NCBI RefSeq assembly: GCF_026847645.1 | Contig: NZ_JAPSMC010000030.1 | Coordinates: 1 to 35,527, forward strand | DNA from: Anoxybacillus sp. J5B_2022 | Lineage (GTDB): Bacteria; Bacillota; Bacilli; Bacillales; Anoxybacillaceae | DNA: 35,527 bases | Direction: 5' to 3' | In this document: positions 31,944-35,527 of the stretch, one piece after another | Numbering within the stretch: the first letter of the stretch is position 1 | Layout: each line of letters opens with the position of its first letter | Notes under the pieces: generated by a model | Database searches by the model: none | Told to the model about the DNA's origin: nothing | The model's input: only the letters and a program-made list of their open reading frames with translations | Position numbers and translations under genes: made by a program

Positions 31944-32618
31944 ATGTATCGAAAAGAATTTTACGTCTTTGATCAAGACCGACCTGTTCCAGCAGTGATC
32001 CGAAATTATGAAGAAAAAGACTTTCCTGGCTTAATCCGCATCCAACAGGAAAGTTTCCCGCCACCATTCCCCTCTGAGTTATGGTGGAACACGGAACAAT
32101 TGAAAAATCATGTTACGCTCTTTCCAGAGGGTGCCTTATGTGTGGAGGTTGATGGTGAAATTGCGGGATCAATGACAGGATTAATTGTTGACTTTGATCC
32201 TAGCCATCCGGAACATACATGGGAAGAGATCACAGATAATGGATATATTTGTAACCATAATCCAAATGGAAATACGCTTTATGTCGTTGATATTGGCGTG
32301 CGCCCTGCTTATCGTAAATTAGGATTAGGAAAATGGCTAATGTTATCCATGTATGAAGTCGTCGTTCAATTGGGATTAGAACGTCTGTTAGGCGGAGGAA
32401 GAATGCCCGGCTATCATAAAAAAGCTGATGAGATGACGGCAGAACAATACCTCGAAGCAGTCGTCAAAGGTGAATTAAAAGACCCTGTTATCACTTTCCT
32501 GCTTCGCTGCGGCCGTACCCCTGTTCAAGTGGTGGCGAACTATTTAGAGGATGAAGAGTCTTGTAACTACGCAGCGCTGATGGAATGGAAAAATCCTTTT
32601 TGTACAGCAAAATCTTAA
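31944..32618 (+). CDS. GNAT family N-acetyltransferase
   Basis: This is a 224-residue GNAT protein. Acetyl-CoA binding motif A is VVDIGVRPAYRKLGLGKWLM (R/Q-x-x-G-x-G/A at about 126-131). The N-terminal part contains IRIQQESFPPPFPSELWW, and the C-terminal part has GGGRMPGYHKK, both seen in the GNAT half of the fused GNAT/carbon-nitrogen hydrolase proteins. The start follows AAGGAGGGGG. It lies 24 nt after the hydrolase gene, so the two products probably act together on one substrate. Confidence 0.87.
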   Translation: MYRKEFYVFDQDRPVPAVIRNYEEKDFPGLIRIQQESFPPPFPSELWWNTEQLKNHVTLFPEGALCVEVDGEIAGSMTGLIVDFDPSHPEHTWEEITDNGYICNHNPNGNTLYVVDIGVRPAYRKLGLGKWLMLSMYEVVVQLGLERLLGGGRMPGYHKKADEMTAEQYLEAVVKGELKDPVITFLLRCGRTPVQVVANYLEDEESCNYAALMEWKNPFCTAKS

Positions 32619-32629
32619 CAAGGAGAATG

Positions 32630-33307
32630 ATGAACATGGAATATCGGAGAATTACGAGTATTGAGGACCCTTTGTTTAAAAAAATGCACGAATTGATGCA
32701 AGAGGTATTTCCTCCTGAAGAAGTATTAGCATTCGATCTTTGGAAAGAGCCTCTTGAAGATCCGGGAATTCGTGTGTGTGTTGCTGTTCACGAAGGGAAT
32801 GTCGTAGGTGCGACAGAGTACCGCTATTATGAAGATTTAAATGTCGCAATGACAGACTTCACGATCATTGGCCAAGCAGGACTTGGCATCGGCCGATTTT
32901 TAGCGCAAAAGAGGCTAGAAGATTTGAACGCTTGGGCCGCAGCAAACGGAAAGCAGTTATTTGGCATGTTTGCGGAAATTTATGATCCTTATCGGGTGGA
33001 ACATTATGAATTTGGCGGAATTAAACCGATGGATCCATATGTCCGCCGTGAAGTATTGTCTCATCTTGGTTATAAGCGTCTTGATTTCCCTTATGTTCAT
33101 CCATCCTGGAACAATGATGGAGAGGCCGTAACCGGACTCGACCTTTGTTTCCTTCCAATGGATGATAACGTAAATGAACTTCCAGCGGAGCTTGTTGTGA
33201 AGTTTTTGAAACGTTATTATTCTGTCTTATCAAACAAACCAAAGGCTTGGTATGAAATGGTTGAAAATCTTGAAACAAAACATACGGTACCTCTTTTAAG
33301 CATTTAA
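32630..33307 (+). CDS. GNAT-like acetyltransferase
   Basis: This is an approximately 225-residue protein with a GNAT-like core: a conserved N-terminal helix (MHELMQEVFPPEEVLAFDLW), a strand pair (VCVAVHEGNVVGATEYRYY) and GQAGLGIGRFLAQKRLEDL as the acetyl-CoA motif. The later part (AEIYDPYRVEHYEFGG, LGYKRLDFPYVHPSW) is not typical of any GNAT I can name. Three ATG codons (32627, 32630, 32636) lie just after AAGGAG; 32630 is chosen, and 32636 is equally possible. It is 12 nt after the previous GNAT gene, so a heteromeric acetyltransferase or successive steps are possible. Confidence 0.78.
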   Translation: MNMEYRRITSIEDPLFKKMHELMQEVFPPEEVLAFDLWKEPLEDPGIRVCVAVHEGNVVGATEYRYYEDLNVAMTDFTIIGQAGLGIGRFLAQKRLEDLNAWAAANGKQLFGMFAEIYDPYRVEHYEFGGIKPMDPYVRREVLSHLGYKRLDFPYVHPSWNNDGEAVTGLDLCFLPMDDNVNELPAELVVKFLKRYYSVLSNKPKAWYEMVENLETKHTVPLLSI

Positions 33308-33450
33308 TGTACTGACGTCGTATCCATTTAATTTCAAAAGTCCGAATTCAAAAAACTAGGAATCCTTGATCAATTCAAATAGTGACAGTACACTTTGTTT
33401 GTTAAAATTCTTTCTATAGATATATCATAGTAGTGAAGGAGGTTGTTCAT

Positions 33451-34002
33451 ATGAGCAAAAAAGTATTAATTGTTACAGGAGATGCAGTGGAAGCTTTGGA
33501 GATTTATTATCCGTATTACCGTTTGTTAGAGGAAGGTTTTGATGTTACAATCGCTGCTCCGAAGAAAAAGAAACTGCATACAGTTGTCCACGATTTCGCT
33601 GATTGGGATACTTTTGTAGAAAAGCCAGGCTATCTCATTGATGCGCATGCATCGTTTGCAGAAATCGATCCGACACAGTACGATGCACTCGTTATTCCGG
33701 GAGGACGTGCGCCAGAATATATCCGCCTCGATGAAAACTTGCCAAAAATTGTACGCCATTTCTTTGAAGCGAACAAACCAGTTGCGGCGATTTGCCATGC
33801 TTCACTTGTATTAGAAACCATTCCTGATGTCGTGAAAGGACGCAGCATGACCGCATACATTGCCTGCAAGCCAGGTGTAGAAGCAATTGGCGCCAACTAT
33901 GTATCTGAGCCAACTCATGTTGATAACAATTTCGTATCCGCTCATGCATGGCCAGATTTACCAGCGTTTATGCGTGAATTTATTAAGTTATTAAACAAAT
34001 AA
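33451..34002 (+). CDS. DJ-1/PfpI family protein
   Basis: This is a 183-residue glutamine-amidotransferase-like protein of the DJ-1/PfpI family. The nucleophile elbow is AAICHASLV with C115 and adjacent H116, and an N-terminal Glu (DAVEALE) is placed to support the cysteine. Relatives include proteases, glyoxalases and deglycases that act on carbonyl-damaged molecules. The frame opens from a GTG at 33433, but AAGGAGG fits the ATG at 33451. A separate weak promoter (TTGTTA, 18 nt, TATCAT) and an AGTACACTT motif (33387-33395) lie upstream, so it may share control with the hydrolase-GNAT genes. Confidence 0.9.
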   Translation: MSKKVLIVTGDAVEALEIYYPYYRLLEEGFDVTIAAPKKKKLHTVVHDFADWDTFVEKPGYLIDAHASFAEIDPTQYDALVIPGGRAPEYIRLDENLPKIVRHFFEANKPVAAICHASLVLETIPDVVKGRSMTAYIACKPGVEAIGANYVSEPTHVDNNFVSAHAWPDLPAFMREFIKLLNK

Positions 34003-34013
34003 AATCGTTTGTT

Positions 34014-34042
34014 AAGGCGTTCTCCTATGGGGACGCCTTTTT
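34014..34042 (+). terminator. intrinsic terminator of the DJ-1 gene
   Basis: The stem AAGGCGT/ACGCCTT (34014-34020 with 34033-34039) is followed by a T run. The loop contains a further TCC/GGA pairing. Confidence 0.78.
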
Positions 34043-34045
34043 GAT

Positions 34046-34210
34046 TTAAACAACATGTTGCATTGATTGTTGATGATCTAGACACAAAATATTATCGAAC
34101 AGTGCCAGGCACTGTTCGCCAATATCGATTCCCGCTTTGATCGCTGCTCTTCTGCTTTCCACCGCGCTGCATAAGTCCGGCATGTTGCCGGGATGAGCCG
34201 CTGTTTTCAT
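34046..34210 (-). pseudogene. short open frame, possible gene remnant
   Basis: The minus strand holds a 54-residue frame starting MKTAAHPGNMPDLC and ending DHQQSMQHVV. Its composition looks protein-like, with a helix SAVESRRAAIKAGIDIGEQ. No ribosome-binding site precedes the ATG, and the frame is cut by flanking non-coding DNA. I do not recognise the family. It includes the palindrome at 34097-34117. Confidence 0.3.
34097..34117. repeat. REP-like palindrome
   Basis: The perfect 10-bp arms GAACAGTGCC and GGCACTGTTC are separated by one base. Palindromes with a CAGTGCC/GGCACTG core recur in Bacillaceae genomes as REP-like sequences, as I recall. There is no T tail, so it is unlikely to be a terminator. 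Confidence 0.5.
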
Positions 34211-34271
34211 GTATAAATGCCGCCGCTAATCCGGAATCATAACTTCAAAAACCGGATAACGGAGGAACAAG

Positions 34272-34593
34272 ATGAAAAAACGGCTCGCTTTTTGCTTTTC
34301 GCAGGGCTCTTCTCCTTGCAGTCCATTCATGCTTTGGCCCGCGATGAGTGGATCGAAATAGCGAAAAAGTTTATACCACCCAACACTGTTCTTGCAGATC
34401 CCGAATCGATCGAGCTGTATGATTTTGATCAAGACGGGCGCAACCAAATCGTGGCGACATTCCAACTTCAAGCGGGCGAACCGCCTTCCCGCTCCAAATT
34501 CGGAGCGATTGCATTGAAAAAACAGAGGCAGGCTGGCAAAAAGTATGGAAGACCGAAATAGTAAATGACTCCGCCTTTCGTCATCATCACTAG
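34272..34593 (+). pseudogene. frameshifted secreted-protein gene
   Basis: A GGAGG site precedes the ATG at 34272, which starts MKKRLAF. The frame then breaks inside a five-T run near 34289-34293; one added T restores LLFAGLFSLQSIHALA, a good signal peptide ending in ALA, and then DEWIEIAKKFIPPNTVLADPESIELYDFDQDG. A second break lies in the A run at about 34515-34520, after which the other frame reads EAGWQKVWKTEIVNDSAF before stopping. The D-x-D-x-D-G part suggests an FG-GAP/VCBS-like secreted protein. The 3' end is lost. Confidence 0.65.
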
Positions 34594-34679
34594 GCGGCCC
34601 ATATATATTGCACTACCATTTTTTATTGGCACCCGCTTCGTCACATAAACCAAGTGACAGATACTCATCCTATAAAACA

Positions 34680-34708
34680 CCCCCAGCTGCATTTTACGCA
34701 GTTGGGGG
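34680..34708 (-). terminator. intrinsic terminator of the toxin-immunity unit
   Basis: The stem CCCCCAGCTGC/GCAGTTGGGGG (34680-34690 with 34698-34708, one G-T pair) is followed on the minus strand by TGTTTTAT. It lies about 55 nt after the stop of the immunity gene. Confidence 0.6.
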
Positions 34709-34762
34709 ATTCTATACAATATTATTTCATAAAAGACAAGTGCCCGCTCCTAATTTCTTGGT

Positions 34763-35212
34763 TTACCAATCCGATAATTTTAATAACTTATATACTTCCT
34801 TATCATGAAAGTCTGATTCAGAAATTTGTAATATATCTATAAGTCTCTGAATTCCCCCTATCCACATGCGATCGTCATCCTCAGCTGCTTTTATTAGCGA
34901 AGCCTCTATATGTGGAACTATCACACTTTTATCTATACTCTTCAATATCTCTATCGCTGTAGGGACACCAGGCCAATTCATATCTTGCATTAACTCTATT
35001 AAGCAGGGTATCGCCAGCCTATTTCGTGGGTATCCAATTTTATTTAAAACTTTAACCGCATTCTCCCAACAATGCTTCTCGGTATCTTGTATTAACAAAG
35101 GAGTGTATTCATCATCAATTGTTGTTAACTCCCTTATTGCAGATAGTTGAACTTCTTGGGGCATATTCCAACTCAAGTTTTTCATCAATCTTTTAACTTC
35201 ACTAAGTTCCAT
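34763..35212 (-). CDS. HEAT-repeat immunity-like protein (DUF5071-like)
   Basis: This is a 149-residue all-helical acidic protein with at least three HEAT-type helix pairs (VQLSAIRELTTI, NAVKVLNKIGYPR..AIPCLIELM, and PTAIEILKSIDKSVIVPHIEASL). The N-terminal NLSWNMPQEVQ and the general layout match DUF5071-type proteins, which occur as immunity genes of polymorphic toxins. It is preceded by an AGGAG site and starts 16 nt after the stop of an incomplete toxin-like gene, the usual order for toxin and immunity. It probably binds and blocks the toxin domain encoded just upstream. Confidence 0.72.
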   Translation of the reverse strand: MELSEVKRLMKNLSWNMPQEVQLSAIRELTTIDDEYTPLLIQDTEKHCWENAVKVLNKIGYPRNRLAIPCLIELMQDMNWPGVPTAIEILKSIDKSVIVPHIEASLIKAAEDDDRMWIGGIQRLIDILQISESDFHDKEVYKLLKLSDW

Positions 35213-35228
35213 TAAAATTCATCTCCTA

Positions 35229-35527
35229 CTATTTAACTTTCACAGAAAGGGCCTGCAATAATTTTGTATATTCATGTGGTCTAGTATTAGCATTTTCCCT
35301 TGAGTTTATCCATCCCTGCATTTTCTTCATATTTACTGGTCTCACTGACACATGAGTTTTACCATCTTTTATTGCTACTAGTTTTCCTGTTGCATTAATG
35401 GCCTCAATAGTAGTTGCTGTATATGGTCCAGATAAAGGCTTTACTGTAGTATAGGATAGCCCACTAACATCTTTTGGTCTTGGAGTTAAATTAGTGCCGT
35501 TTCCACTTCCAGTACGATAAATAACTG
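35229..35527 (-). CDS. C-terminal end of a probable polymorphic toxin (partial)
   Basis: The minus strand is open from the window edge to a TAG at 35229-35231 and gives 98 residues. It begins VIYRTGSGNGTNLTPRPKD, then VSGLSYTTVKPLSGPY, and ends YTKLLQALSVKVK. The order toxin C-terminus followed by a HEAT immunity gene is characteristic of LXG/WXG-type polymorphic toxins in Bacillaceae. YRTG followed by GLSYTT faintly resembles the R and STS elements of ADP-ribosyltransferase toxins, but this is weak. The delivery domain lies outside the window. Confidence 0.6.
   Translation of the reverse strand, partial: VIYRTGSGNGTNLTPRPKDVSGLSYTTVKPLSGPYTATTIEAINATGKLVAIKDGKTHVSVRPVNMKKMQGWINSRENANTRPHEYTKLLQALSVKVK

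Noticed and set aside
1-35527. CRISPR array
   Set aside because: No regularly spaced direct repeats of 24-40 bases were seen; the only tandem duplication is the two-copy segment at 30935-31039.
1-35527. tRNA or rRNA genes
   Set aside because: No cloverleaf with a GTTCGANTC T-loop or rRNA core sequence was noticed.

Overview
The window reads as chromosomal DNA of a thermophilic, low-to-mid GC Bacillaceae bacterium, most like Anoxybacillus or a close Geobacillus relative. This rests on strong AGGAGG ribosome-binding sites, frequent TTG/GTG starts, a class I fumarase where Bacillus subtilis uses FumC, a bacillithiol gene (bshB2), and a gene order that matches the B. subtilis yfj/yfk block (yfjP-like, pdaA, yfjT-like, yfkAB, yfkD, yfkE, yfkF, yfkH, yfkJ, yfkK). 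The genus assignment is inference.

Layout. (1) 1-7600 is an accessory, defence-like segment. It holds a small unknown gene, a complete type I restriction-modification operon on the minus strand (hsdM-hsdS-hsdR), and, facing away from it, a compact plus-strand operon made of a SLOG-like Rossmann protein and two small proteins. (2) 7640-14250 is core housekeeping: an immunity-like small gene, rlmCD, an AlkA-type glycosylase, pdaA, class I fumarase, a yfjT-like gene and the radical SAM gene yfkAB. (3) 14250-20250 is the yfk block: yfkD, a Ca2+/H+ antiporter, an OsmC protein, an MFS transporter, a BH0509-family peptide, a tiny basic peptide gene, yfkH, yfkJ and yfkK. (4) 20365-21417 is a cell-wall amidase. 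(5) 21475-27030 is an assimilatory sulfate reduction and siroheme operon (cysH-cysP-sat-cysC-sumT-sirB) behind an attenuator-type leader. (6) 27100-29504 carries acyP, an arginase-fold protein and the yojF-bshB2 pair.

(7) 29500-30120 has no intact gene. It holds two degenerate IS200/IS605-type right ends on the minus strand, one of which looks like a promoter-driven orphan guide-RNA-like (omega-RNA-like) transcript. (8) 30300-34002 is a probable stress or detoxification cluster: an HxlR-family regulator followed by a nitrilase-superfamily hydrolase, two GNAT proteins and a DJ-1/PfpI protein. AAGTA..TACTT palindromes and a tandemly duplicated promoter segment lie in its upstream regions. (9) 34000-35527 is decayed and accessory DNA: a REP-like palindrome, a frameshifted secreted-protein pseudogene, and at the right edge the 3' end of a probable polymorphic toxin gene followed by its HEAT-repeat immunity gene.

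The most unusual signals are the SLOG/Sm-like three-gene operon, the orphan omega-RNA-like element, the HxlR-nitrilase-GNAT-GNAT-DJ-1 cluster with its repeated operators, the AAAAGCGGARGCGACTG structured elements that sit directly after stop codons, and the toxin-immunity edge.
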